DNA from: CAVOEB01 sp965249645
Lineage (GTDB): Bacteria > Pseudomonadota > Alphaproteobacteria > UBA828 > JAPUJA01
DNA: 64,000 nt
Reading direction: 5' to 3'
Assembly (NCBI GenBank): GCA_965249645.1
Contig: CBDFML010000012.1
Coordinates: forward strand, 744,001-808,000
Part shown: positions 35,168 through 43,932 of the stretch, piece after piece
Numbering within the stretch: position 1 is the first letter of the stretch
Layout of the letters: each line of letters starts with the position of its first letter
Position numbers and translations under genes: made by a program
Notes under the pieces: model-generated
What the model was told of the DNA's origin: nothing
Database searches by the model: none
What the model saw: the letters and a program-made list of their open reading frames with translations, nothing else

Positions 35168-35544
35168 CTCGTTCGTCTCCTCTGGCGTGGCCCGGGAGCG
35201 CATGGGCGGCGCCCCGCATGGCGCTCACCATAGCGTAAAATGGCCTCGCGTCACGGCCTTCGATGGCCCTGCTTATTGGAGACTCGACCCGTGACAGCGC
35301 CCGCCCACCTCGCTAGAGTATTGCCGTCCGCCGCGTCTCGAAAGCCTACGACAAGAGGGGGCAGAAAAGCGGGCGGAACACGGCTTCGGATGTTGGGAGG
35401 TGCACCGGCCGATCCGTTCTCGATCCAGCGCGCCGGCGTCCGCCGGACCCGACCATCGGGTGGGGCGAGCGCCGGGAGTCCGCGACCGATCGTTCATTCG
35501 CAACACACCTTCAGAAGTGTCGACCGACAAGGAGGCGACGACCC
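35168..35544. other. Divergent intergenic region without a gene
   Basis: 377 bases between the divergent DUF1989 and deacetylase genes. I see no convincing coding frame. Near its end is a good ribosome-binding site AAGGAGG (35530-35536) for the deacetylase. Promoters for both genes are expected here but no clear box was found. Confidence 0.6.
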
Positions 35545-36465
35545 ATGATCAAGAACCCAATGCCGTGGCCAAAGGGAAACCGCTGCGCCGCGACCTTCAG
35601 CTGGGACATGGATGCCGACAGCATCATTCACATGGCCCATCCCGACGATGCGAACACCCGCGTCTCGACCATGTCCTATTTGCGCTACGGACCCCAGATT
35701 GCGGTCGAGCGGATTTGCGACCTGTTCGAGAAATACGATCTCAAGACCACCTTCTTCTGCCCCGCCTGGTCGATGGAAGAACATCCCTACGCGGTCGAAC
35801 GCATTCTCAAGGGCGGTCACGAGTTGGCGCATCACGGCTACATGCACGAACTGCCCAACCTCAACACCCGCGACCGCGAGGCCTACTGGACCGGGCGCGC
35901 CGTCGAGACCCATGTCCGCATGGCGGGCAAGAAGCCGGTGGGCTATCGGGCGCCCTGGTACAACTTCTCGCGCAACACCATCGAGATCCTTCCCCAGCAC
36001 GAATTCCTCTACGACAGCTCCCTGATGGGCGACGACGTGCCCTACAAGATCCGCTCGCGCACGGGCCACGAGCTGGTCGAAATTCCCTGCTGGTGGACCA
36101 CCGACGACTGGCCCCATTACGTCCACAACTTCGACCTCGACTACATGATGACCATCCAGCCGCCGCGCCTCGCCCACGAGGTTTACTGGTCCGAGTTCGA
36201 GGCGGCCTACGAGTTCAAGGGCCTGTGGATGTGCACCTGGCATCCCTTCGTCACCGGCCGCGCGTCGCGTATGCGCTACGTGGAAAAAATGATCAAGGAC
36301 ATGCTGGCAAAGGGCAAGGTCTGGATCACCACCCACGAAGCGATCGCGCGGCACGCGAAGAAGCTGTTCGATTCCGGCAAATACACCCCGCGCGTCGATA
36401 CCATCCCGTTCAAGGACGGCCGCATTCCCGAACTGGCCGAGGACGCTGTCCCATTGCGGGGCTAG
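35545..36465 (+). CDS. Polysaccharide deacetylase family (NodB fold) protein, PuuE/PgdA-like
   Basis: A 306-residue NodB-fold carbohydrate-esterase-4-like hydrolase. The metal motif is in AATFSWDMDADS and the AHHGYMHELP segment; the RAPWYNF and WHPFVTGR segments match the later motifs. The family includes peptidoglycan and chitooligosaccharide deacetylases and allantoinase-like PuuE enzymes. The lack of a signal peptide argues for a cytoplasmic small-molecule amidohydrolase rather than a cell-wall enzyme. ATG follows an AAGGAGG site. Confidence 0.88.
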   Translation: MIKNPMPWPKGNRCAATFSWDMDADSIIHMAHPDDANTRVSTMSYLRYGPQIAVERICDLFEKYDLKTTFFCPAWSMEEHPYAVERILKGGHELAHHGYMHELPNLNTRDREAYWTGRAVETHVRMAGKKPVGYRAPWYNFSRNTIEILPQHEFLYDSSLMGDDVPYKIRSRTGHELVEIPCWWTTDDWPHYVHNFDLDYMMTIQPPRLAHEVYWSEFEAAYEFKGLWMCTWHPFVTGRASRMRYVEKMIKDMLAKGKVWITTHEAIARHAKKLFDSGKYTPRVDTIPFKDGRIPELAEDAVPLRG

Positions 36466-37169
36466 GCCGCGTCCGGTTTGATACGACCTCTACACGCCGG
36501 GGCGGCAGGCGAGCCGCTCCGGCGGTGTTATTCCGCGCCTAGCAAAGGCGTCATATTCCGCCGCCAACCAGTGGGGCGAACGACGGCTTGGCGATTAGCC
36601 AATGCTGGGCATACCGATAGCAGGCGTTGCGGGAACAGACCATTGTGGGTGTAGCAGAGGGAATCTCTTTCAATGTAGGGCACCTGGTTAGCTAATATCG
36701 GATTTTGCGGCACGCCCAAGCATGGTGTTTTGGGGTAAGATTTTCTGATGTGTCGGGAGTACCTGCCCCCCCCCTGCACCCCAGGATCACCGGGAGCACC
36801 GGCGAGCCCCAGATCACCGGAGCACGTTGAGCACAACGCGCCTTACCTAACCCCCCTGAAATTTCAGCGTAATTGAGATTTCGTGGTTCCACTTGAACAT
36901 ACGGATTGACAACATATGTTGTCAATCCGTGTGTTAAATCGATAAAATTTGACCTATATTCAAGCCTATGTATTTTAGTTAAGTCATTGATTTGTATAAA
37001 AATTTTGTTTAATATCTTTCTCATCGAGAGGTCGCGCCGTCCTGATGGGTCCAAACCAACTGGCTCCGGCGCACCGCAACTGTCTGGCAGGCTCCGCGGA
37101 ATGGCCATCTCGAAGGGTCGGGGGTCCAAACTCCGGCCCGCCCCTTCTTCTTAGTGGAGCACCCCGCAA
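36466..37169. other. Long AT-rich intergenic region with a 30-bp palindrome
   Basis: 704 bases without a convincing gene. AT content rises sharply after about 36840. It contains a run of Cs near 36769-36776, two related copies of a GATCACCGG(G)AGCAC block (36785-36830), the perfect palindrome at 36901-36930, and a promoter-like AT region leading to the winged-helix gene at 37170. Open frames within it have no recognisable domain. Confidence 0.7.
36898..36933. promoter_or_regulatory. 30-bp perfect palindrome, likely operator or replication/partition-type site
   Basis: ACGGATTGACAAC (36901-36913) with CATA/TATG centre and the mirror GTTGTCAATCCGT (36918-36930) forms a perfect 30-bp palindrome. 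It extends to 36 positions if one G-T pair is allowed (CAT...GTG). It lies about 240 bases upstream of a winged-helix-like gene, in the AT-rich region. It may be bound by a dimeric protein or form a cruciform. Confidence 0.8.
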
Positions 37170-37760
37170 ATGGCAATCGTGAACAAGAAGCGGCTCAAAA
37201 AGATTGTGCGTCATAAGATGGCGATCCGCTCGTCCTTGTGGCACAACCTCGACGAATCGAGGCTTTGGGACCGCCAAAAGTCCGATGGCTGGTTAAGCAT
37301 TCCCAGAGCTATGCCGTTATTGCTACGCATTATGGATAGTTTCTCCAAGGGTAAGCCAGTCTCGTCGACCTACCTTGACCTCTGGTGCAGGACCTACGAC
37401 GACTCGTTTATCATTGCGAGCAAACACCGTGAAATGGCCTACTATTCCGGTTTTACAGGAGAGCGGGCGGTGCGGACCTGGATGACTCGCCTGCGTATCC
37501 TTGAAGACCTTGGTTTTATTGAAATCAAAGAGGGACCGAACGGTCCCATTAGCTACGTGCTGGTATTGAATCCCTATCTCGTCGTTGGTGAGTACAACAG
37601 CTCTGGGCAAGTCAACGCGGCCTTATACAATTCTCTGAAAGAACGGATGATCGAGATCGGCGCTCAAGACCTTGATGAGGCGGAGCAAGATGAGGTGGAG
37701 GACGCTCCAAAAGTGAAACAGAAAGTTTCTCGCAGACGGAGCAAATCTACGGCCGCTTGA
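37170..37760 (+). CDS. Winged-helix-like accessory protein (plasmid/phage-type)
   Basis: A 196-residue protein with a basic start (KKRLKKIVRHK), a central segment that reads like a winged-helix fold (IPRAMPLLLRIMDSFSKGKP, then WCRTYDDSFIIASKHREMAYYSGFTGERAVRTWM, RLRILEDLGFIEI) and an acidic then basic tail (EAEQDEVEDAP..., RRRSKSTAA). Similar layouts occur in plasmid and phage replication or regulatory proteins. Its lower GC than the neighbours and its AT-rich upstream region suggest transfer. Assignment is by pattern only. Confidence 0.6.
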   Translation: MAIVNKKRLKKIVRHKMAIRSSLWHNLDESRLWDRQKSDGWLSIPRAMPLLLRIMDSFSKGKPVSSTYLDLWCRTYDDSFIIASKHREMAYYSGFTGERAVRTWMTRLRILEDLGFIEIKEGPNGPISYVLVLNPYLVVGEYNSSGQVNAALYNSLKERMIEIGAQDLDEAEQDEVEDAPKVKQKVSRRRSKSTAA

Positions 37761-37868
37761 AACGCCGGAGTTTCTTGCTGCACTGTCGGATAGCCACCCC
37801 AGCGTTGTTTCTTTGGCCCCTGTCGTCGTAAGCTTGCGCCGATAAGTTGTTGTCGAGGGGGATGAGGG

Positions 37869-38657
37869 ATGGAATTTACCGAGCTTGCGCCGGAGCAGCA
37901 GGTTCGCGCCTTGGCCGATACCTTGAAGTTCCTGGCCGAGAACGACTGCCCCAGCCTGGAAATCGCCGCCGAACAGATGGCCGCGCCCGCGGACGAGCTG
38001 TGGGGCCGCGTCCTGCGCGACGCCGGTCTTCCCGCAACCGGGGTTCCCTGGGATCTGATCGGGCTGCACCGCGCCCAATCGGCACGTCTGGGTTCCCGGC
38101 GTGCCGGCGTGCTTCGGCTCATGCAGCACGAGGCCGGCACCACCGAGGCCGAGGTGCTGGCGGCAACCGGCTGGACCCGCTGCGTCGGCACCTTGCGGCG
38201 CACCGCCCGCGACATGAGGCTGATGTTCGTCGTTGCCGAAACCGCTACGGGAATGCGGCGTTATTACGCAATCCCGCCCGACGACCTGGAGGCTTTGCGC
38301 GCGCGCCGTTCCGCCGAGGTGCTGGTCGAGGCGGACCGTCCCGATACGATCCGGCTTGGCGGCGGCCGGGTGCACAAGGTCACCCTCGGCCACCTTATCG
38401 AAGCCGGCTATCTGCGCCCGCCGCTGGAGCTCGAGGCGCACTCCGTCGGTCATCGCTTTGTCGCGCGCGTCGAAGCCGACGGCACGATCGCGTTCGATGG
38501 CCGCAGCTTTCCCTCGCCGTCTTCGGCGGGCAGTGCGGCAACGGGCGAGATCGCGTGCCCCGGTTGGGCGTTCTGGCACGCCCGCGATCCCGTCACCGGC
38601 GAGGCCAACCCCCTCAGCGACCTGCGTCAGCTTTATCTCGACAATTACGGTCTTTAA
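37869..38657 (+). CDS. DUF3489-like winged helix plus RAMA-domain protein
   Basis: A 262-residue protein. Residues about 75-140 (GVLRLMQHEAGTTEAEVLAA, TGWTRCVGTLRRTARDM) resemble the DUF3489-type winged helix. The C-terminal part, about 165-250 (VTLGHLIEAGYLRPPLELEA, FDGRSFPSPSSAGSAATGE, PGWAFWHAR), matches the RAMA (restriction-adenine-methylase-associated) domain. RAMA domains are usually attached to methylases or nucleases; here none is fused. It may be a stand-alone DNA-modification-linked regulator. Position next to the winged-helix gene suggests an accessory pair. Confidence 0.68.
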   Translation: MEFTELAPEQQVRALADTLKFLAENDCPSLEIAAEQMAAPADELWGRVLRDAGLPATGVPWDLIGLHRAQSARLGSRRAGVLRLMQHEAGTTEAEVLAATGWTRCVGTLRRTARDMRLMFVVAETATGMRRYYAIPPDDLEALRARRSAEVLVEADRPDTIRLGGGRVHKVTLGHLIEAGYLRPPLELEAHSVGHRFVARVEADGTIAFDGRSFPSPSSAGSAATGEIACPGWAFWHARDPVTGEANPLSDLRQLYLDNYGL

Positions 38658-38792
38658 GCCAGCCCGTCGCTCGTGATTCCCCCTATAATCCTTGCCGGTC
38701 GGAAATCGGCGGCACGACGCCGGTAGAGATAAGCCGCGCGCGGAACTGGCGCGAAGCCCGCTCATTCGTCATCAATCGGGCTTCGCCAGCCC

Positions 38793-38846
38793 GTGACTGC
38801 GAGCCGCCGCTTATGCGGCGTGAGCCTGCGCGGCGCTTGAGCGCGT
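38793..38846 (+). repeat. REP-like dispersed hairpin element, copy 6
   Basis: GTGACTGCGAGCCGCCGCTT, then ATGCGGCGTGAGCCTGCGCG and GCGCTTGAGCGCGT; 52 of 54 positions equal the copy at 30484. It is directly upstream of the M24 copy B start, the only copy lying between two genes on the same strand in the plus direction. Confidence 0.85.
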
Positions 38847-38866
38847 GAAGAGAGAGGGAGACGATC

Positions 38867-40087
38867 ATGGAAGGGCGATATTTTCCACAAGGTGAGTACG
38901 AGGACCGCTGGGAGCGGGTCCACACCGAGATGGAGCGCCGCCGCTTCGCGACCGCGGTGGTCTGGGGCCGCTCGGGCGGCTCGTTCGACCGCTGCGGCGA
39001 CGTGCTCTGGCTTTCGAATTTCTATTCCACCGCGACCGGTCACGGCATCGAGACCACGACGGAAAACCGCGACGCCGCCTATTTCAACGCCCGGGCGCAT
39101 AACGCGGTCATCCTCTCGCCCGGCGAAATTCCCGAACTTCAGGCCGACGAGGACACGCCCCGCGAAGAGCTGATGCCGATCCCCACCGATCACATCGAGT
39201 GGCATCACGATACGGTCAAGGGCGTCGCCGATTCGCTCAAGCGCCGTGGGGTTACGGGCCGGGTCGCTCTGGTCGGCTCCGACTTCTTCCCGATGAAATA
39301 CTGGGAACAGCTTCAGCGCTACACGCCGGACATCGAATGGGCGGTCGACGACGGCCTGGTGCTCGACGTCCGGCGCAAGAAGAGCCCCCGGGAGCTCGAC
39401 GCCATGCGCGAGGCGGGCCACATCGCGGCGCGCTCGCTCGACCGCCTGATGCAGGCGCTGGTGCTGGGCCGCTCCGAGGCGGAAGCCGCGGCGGCAGCCC
39501 AGGCCGAGGTCGCGCGCTCGGGCGGGCGGACCATGATGAGTGCGGTCTCCCACGGCGAGCTGATCCCCTATTTCGCGGCCAATCCGCTGACCGGCTATTC
39601 CCAGCTTGCGCCCAAGCGGGGCGATCTCGTGCGCGCGTGGGTCTACGGGCCGATGTTTCACGGCTATTTCGTCGATCCCGGGCGCACCGCCGTGTGCGGC
39701 GGCAAGCCCAGCCCTGAGCAGCGCGAGCTGATCGAGACCAACGCGGATTTCGTCGGGCGCCTGATGGCCAGGGTGCGGCCTGGCACCCGCGTCATGGATG
39801 TCGCGCTCTACGGCGACGAGCTGATGGCCGAATTCGGCAGCGGCACCGACCAACTCTCCCAGAAATGGCCCCATTACGGCCACACCAACGGCATGATGAT
39901 CGAGACCCCGATCTTCGGTAAAACGCTCTGCGATTCAGACGCCGTGGTCGAGGCCGGCTGGGTCTGCGGCTCCGAGATCTTTCTCTCCCGGCCGGGCCTG
40001 GGCAGCGCGGGCTACGAGCAGAACTTCATCGTGGGCGAAGAGAGCAACGAACTGATCACGCCTGCGCCGCTGCTCTATTGGGATTGA
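38867..40087 (+). CDS. M24 family (creatinase/aminopeptidase P fold) hydrolase, copy B
   Basis: A 406-residue paralog of the gene at 15218, aligned from FPQGEYEDRWERVHTEM onward. D270 (FVDPGRTAV), H339 (GHTNGM), E370 and E384 (GYEQNFIV) match metal ligands, but the first aspartate position is V259. H229 (VSHGEL) corresponds to H220 of copy A. Both copies share the unusual AW(F/V)xGP segment, so ligand loss predates their split. Start ATG 38867 follows GGGAG. Likely a metal-poor or metal-free C-N hydrolase. Confidence 0.84.
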   Translation: MEGRYFPQGEYEDRWERVHTEMERRRFATAVVWGRSGGSFDRCGDVLWLSNFYSTATGHGIETTTENRDAAYFNARAHNAVILSPGEIPELQADEDTPREELMPIPTDHIEWHHDTVKGVADSLKRRGVTGRVALVGSDFFPMKYWEQLQRYTPDIEWAVDDGLVLDVRRKKSPRELDAMREAGHIAARSLDRLMQALVLGRSEAEAAAAAQAEVARSGGRTMMSAVSHGELIPYFAANPLTGYSQLAPKRGDLVRAWVYGPMFHGYFVDPGRTAVCGGKPSPEQRELIETNADFVGRLMARVRPGTRVMDVALYGDELMAEFGSGTDQLSQKWPHYGHTNGMMIETPIFGKTLCDSDAVVEAGWVCGSEIFLSRPGLGSAGYEQNFIVGEESNELITPAPLLYWD

Positions 40088-42075
40088 GGGGCGGGCAGCG
40101 CGTCTATTCATTCACCGGACAAAGGAGCACCGCCCGGAAGAGCGACGCAATAAATGTAGAAGGGCTTAATCTGCTGTCATGGGGTGTTCGCCAATTCATT
40201 TAACTACGCGCGGCAAAGCCGATTAGGTCTAGCTGGAAGCGCTCAAAAAGCACAAATATCGGAAGACTCCGACTCTTGTCATGAGTCAGCAATAATTGCT
40301 CCAGCGAATGGTCTATTCACTCATTCCAATTCCATACGCCCGGACGTTATAGGTATCTGGCCCAGGGGTGAATTGGATATCGAGAGACGTGTTGGTCGTG
40401 ATCGAAAAAGTCGGTGTCGTGGGACTGCCATTGATGAAGTTGGCCAGTGTCGTAACCGTATGGGAACTGAGATTCCCGTATGCGATCAATCCGGCCCAGA
40501 TATCGCTTCCTGCACCATTGTCTCGGGCCACAACCCAAGCTAAATGCATACGGCTACTAATGGGTAAAATTGCTTCGACCGTCGTCCCGACCGTTTCATT
40601 TGTTTGCCCGTGAATTCTAAGTTGGCCACCGGCCAGCCCCCATTTTTTCTCTTCAATCAAGTGTGCGACATCGACGGCCGTAGCGCCGAGCAAATTTAAC
40701 AGGCCACCTCCACCTGTACCGCCGATGTGAACTTGATCGGTCGATGCATCGGCAAATAATAGATGGTCATTGGTTTCACCCGCGACGCGAAAATCGACGT
40801 TGTCGTCTCCAGCGTTGACGATGACCGTACTTGGCGTACCGCCGGTTATACTGAGTGCTTTCTCGATGGCTCCCGTGTCAGCGAGAAAGACGCCGCTCGA
40901 ACCTCCACTCTTTTCTATGGAGAAGGTAGGCGAGCCCGTTCCCGCGCTCAGCCCGAACAATGCCGTACCGGTGGTACCGGTGCGCTCCAACTCGATGACC
41001 TGTCGCGCGGTGGTGTCCCGGGTAAACTTGCTCTTGCCGGATCTGTCGATTCGCAAGCGTTCTGTGACAGTGTTTGCACCGTCAGCTGTCGTTGCGAAGA
41101 TCAACCGGCCTGGGACGTCATTGACTCCAGGCGAACCGTCTATCTCGGCCCGAATATTGGCAGCGGCGTGTCGAATATCGGTTCCGTCGGCCGCGAGCCA
41201 ACGGATTTCACCGAGCCCGTCGTCATCGTTGACGATTGTGAACGTGCCAGGTGTTGTCCCTCTGCTCTTGGCAAAGTTGAAGCTAGGCCCTCCGTCATCC
41301 GGTGACCAGCGCGCGACTTCTGCAGACGAACTGGCCGCATCCGTTCCATGCTGAGCGACTGCTGGAATTTGGCCCCCGAAACCTGGCAGTTGCGTTGTAT
41401 TTCCGACAACGAGCCCAGTCAAATTATCAGGCGTGCCGCCTTGGATATCGTCGCCGGACAGCGAATTGTCGGGCACGTTTACTGGCGCGTTGTTCACGGT
41501 CAGCGTGTCCGTCGTCACGGCGGTCGCCTTGACCGTGCCGTTGACGTCCAACTTCTCAGCGGGCGTCGCCGTTCCGATGCCTATGCGGTCGTTTCCGGCA
41601 TCGGCATAGAATATATTGTCGTCGTTTTGCGACCTGATCCGAGTGTCTACGTTTTCACCGCCTTGGTTTATGTCGATTATGTTTCCGTCCCACGTCTGCC
41701 GGATCACGCCGCCGGCGTAGAGATACATCTTGTCGCCATTATGCTCATAGCGAAGGGCACCCCGAAAATTGGCGTCAGTGTCAGCAAAGACGATGTGTTG
41801 GTTCTGCGTGTTAGGTCCAGTAAACGTAACACCTGAGCTACCCTCGTTACTCTCGAATACCGCGACGTCGTAAAGGCCGCTGACCATCCCGCTCGACGCG
41901 CTCTCGACGACATGCAGTTGTCCTTCAGGTGTTGTCGTCAAATCGCCAATCAACGTGTTCTGATTCGCATGTATCGCGGAATCGGCCACTTGCAGTTGCT
42001 CGGCCGTGGCATTGTCGTCGATGCCGAGAGAGGTGAAAGCCCCCGTCAGCGTAAGCCCGGTGAATGTCGGGCTGT

Positions 42076-42501
42076 CGCCCGTGCCGACCCCGATGGAGGT
42101 GCGCAGCGTCGCACCGCTTTCGTAAGCGAACGCGCCGGCACCCGTGGCAACAATAACCTCGCCGTCCGCCGCTGCGGCACCCAAGGTGTTCAAATCGTCC
42201 AACACCGCGCCGAACGCCTGTACGTCCGATCCGATGGCCACACCGATAGACGTGCGCAGCGTCGCGCCGCTTTCGTAGGCGAACGCACCGGCGCCCGTGG
42301 CGACAATCATTTCGCCATCCGAAGAGGCCGCGCCCAACGTGTTCAGATCGTCCAATACCGCGCCGAACGCCTGCACGTCCGATCCGATGGCCACACCGAT
42401 AGACGTGCGCAGCGTCGCGCCGCTTTCGTAATTGAATGTGCCGGCACCCGTGGCGACAATAACCTCGCCGTCCGCCGCTGCGGCGCCCAAGGTGTTCAAA
42501 T
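42076..42501 (-). repeat. 153-bp tandem repeats in the tail-fibre-like gene
   Basis: Three units with the same 51-residue pattern (ADGEVIVATGAGAFAYESGA and so on) recur with a strict 153-bp period; the markers GTTCA(A/G)AT fall at 42187, 42340 and 42493. The third unit is partial on the side where the domain changes. Near-identical units at the DNA level suggest recent duplication or recombination. Confidence 0.85.
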
Positions 42502-42641
42502 TGTCAATGGCGGAGCAAAAAGGGACCACCGTGGCGGTGTAAGAAGGGACCACTTGGCGGCTGCGGGCTTGTCCCCGTAGTCCATGGGAGGGCCCCGCGT
42601 GCGACGCGGCGTGCCCTCAACAGGCCGACGCGGCGGCGCGC
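42502..42641. repeat. 140-bp direct duplicate with IS21-like terminus, copy B (in tail-fibre-like gene)
   Basis: Base-for-base the same as 28882-29021 and in the same orientation. The TGTCAATGGCGGAGCAAAAA end abuts the repeat unit; the other side stops in GGCGGCGCGC next to native GC-rich sequence. The identity over 140 bases in two unrelated genes implies a mobile or recently copied origin. Confidence 0.88.
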
Positions 42642-43238
42642 CGGCGGCCGTGCTGTCTCCTGTGCCGCCATGCTCGAGCTTCAGGGTTCCCGTCGATGAG
42701 CTAAAGGCCTCGAGCGTGGTTGGAAATCCAACGCCGTCGCCGATGATGATCTCCCCGTCGGCCAGCAAAACCCCGCCGTCCGTCAACGACGAGGCGCCGG
42801 TGCCGCCGTCCGCGACCGCCAGCTTGGTGGTCAGCGACAGCGAACCCAAGCTTGCCGAGCCCGACGCCGTGAGGCCGTTGTCCTTGATCAGGACGCCGTC
42901 CACGGTGACGCCCGCGCCGCCGCCGGTCGCGGTGTATTCATTGATCACATTGGACTTTAAGGCGTTCGGAAAAGATACGCTCGCCGACGCGGCAAGTTCG
43001 CTGATCGTATCCACCAGGAGGCCGTTGGGATGCTTCGCTTTTCCGACTTTGAACTCCACGCCTTGACCTGTGACATTTTCATTCACTTCGTCCGTAACAA
43101 CTTCAGCCATGGATAAATCTCCCTCGTTGCGCGTGGGTCATGGAAACACTGTTTTACGTCTGCATCGCTCGTATTGCCCGGGTACACGGACAAAACTGGT
43201 TGGCCGCGCGCCTGCCCGGTGCTCGCGCCCTGTGGAGT

Positions 43239-43487
43239 TTATGCGGGCTCGAGCTCGGCCGCCGGGGCTGGCGCTTCCGAACTTCCCGTACTGGGCGTCT
43301 GCGTCCCCGCCTCTTTCAGCGGTTCCAGCTCCGCCTGCAGCGCGTCCCGCTCGGCACGGAGAAGCGCTAGCTCGGCGTTGGCGTGCACGAGCTTGTTCAT
43401 GGCGTCGTCGCGCTGCTCCTGCAGCGCGGCCAACAGGGCATTGACATGGCGGGCATCGACGCCCGGCGTCTCTCGGTTGCTCATCAT
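43239..43487 (-). CDS. Small coiled-coil protein (phage-like neighbourhood)
   Basis: An 82-residue protein with a strongly heptad-like helix (VNALLAALQEQRDDAMNKLV, then NAELALLRAERDALQAELEP) and an acidic Pro/Ser/Ala tail (STGSSEAPAPAAELEPA). It lies upstream of and in the same direction as the tail-fibre-like gene, so the two were probably together. A GGGAG site precedes the ATGATG start. Function unknown. Confidence 0.6.
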   Translation of the reverse strand: MMSNRETPGVDARHVNALLAALQEQRDDAMNKLVHANAELALLRAERDALQAELEPLKEAGTQTPSTGSSEAPAPAAELEPA

Positions 43488-43932
43488 AATCTCCCATTCT
43501 CTGCGCCGGGTGGCGGGCGGCGCCTCTTTTCGCTCACTGGTTTGTCGTCGTCTGCTGCACCAAGCTTAGGAAGAAAGTGAGTGAGCAATAGGCACGGCAA
43601 TTCCTTAGAGTCACATGAACTATAAGTATAATGTGATTCAAAAACAATGAGTCTAAAGTCTTAAAATCGTGACAACGGTAAGAATCGAGAGAGTGTGTAT
43701 AGGAATATATATTATATAATGAAACAATGTTCTGATTTTGATGGCGGATAATGTAACGAAGTCAGAAGGCAGTGATCGCCTAAATTATTGAAATTAATAA
43801 AAATTAATCGTGTTCAGGGGGTGTCGGCGCGAAGCCAAGGGTGCAGACGAGGCTGCCTGGAAATTAGGCAGCGCGGTGGCGCGGTCCGGCTGGTCCGCTG
43901 CCGCCCTTTTTTATAGTGGGTAAAAAGGCCGT
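43488..43932. other. AT-rich intergenic region
   Basis: 445 bases with no gene found. From about 43600 to 43810 it is strongly AT-rich (TATATATTATATAATG-like runs), unlike the rest of the window, which would fit foreign or phage-edge DNA. A GC-rich block with weak inverted repeats and a T6 run ends near 43912. Confidence 0.55.

Larger units (their letters stand above)
40313..43110 (-). pseudogene. Phage tail-fibre-like repetitive protein, interrupted
   Basis: The N-terminal part (from 43110) reads MAEVVTDEVNENVTGQGVEF and contains the LAVADGGTGASSLTDGGVLL block typical of phage tail fibres. A 140-bp repeat (42502-42641) interrupts it in another frame. Beyond the break the gene continues with at least three 51-residue units (LNTLGAAAADGEVIVATGAG, then TFNYESGATLRTSIGVAIGS) with a 153-bp DNA period, and a long beta-rich C-terminal part ending AYGIGMSE at 40313. 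Some sequence next to the break looks missing (about 20 residues). It is probably a prophage or phage-like remnant; a surface-fibre role is inferred. Confidence 0.8.

Noticed and set aside
36785..36830. Two GATCACCGG(G)AGCAC blocks as possible iterons
   Set aside because: Only two imperfect copies about 26 bases apart, in GC-rich flank, not enough to claim an origin.
36692..37129. A 145-codon minus-strand frame in the long intergenic region
   Set aside because: Composition does not look coding, it contains the palindrome and the AT-rich region, and no motif is seen.
43861..43915. Terminator-like GC block followed by TTTTTT
   Set aside because: The inverted repeat is weak with mismatches, and no plus-strand gene ends upstream that would use it.
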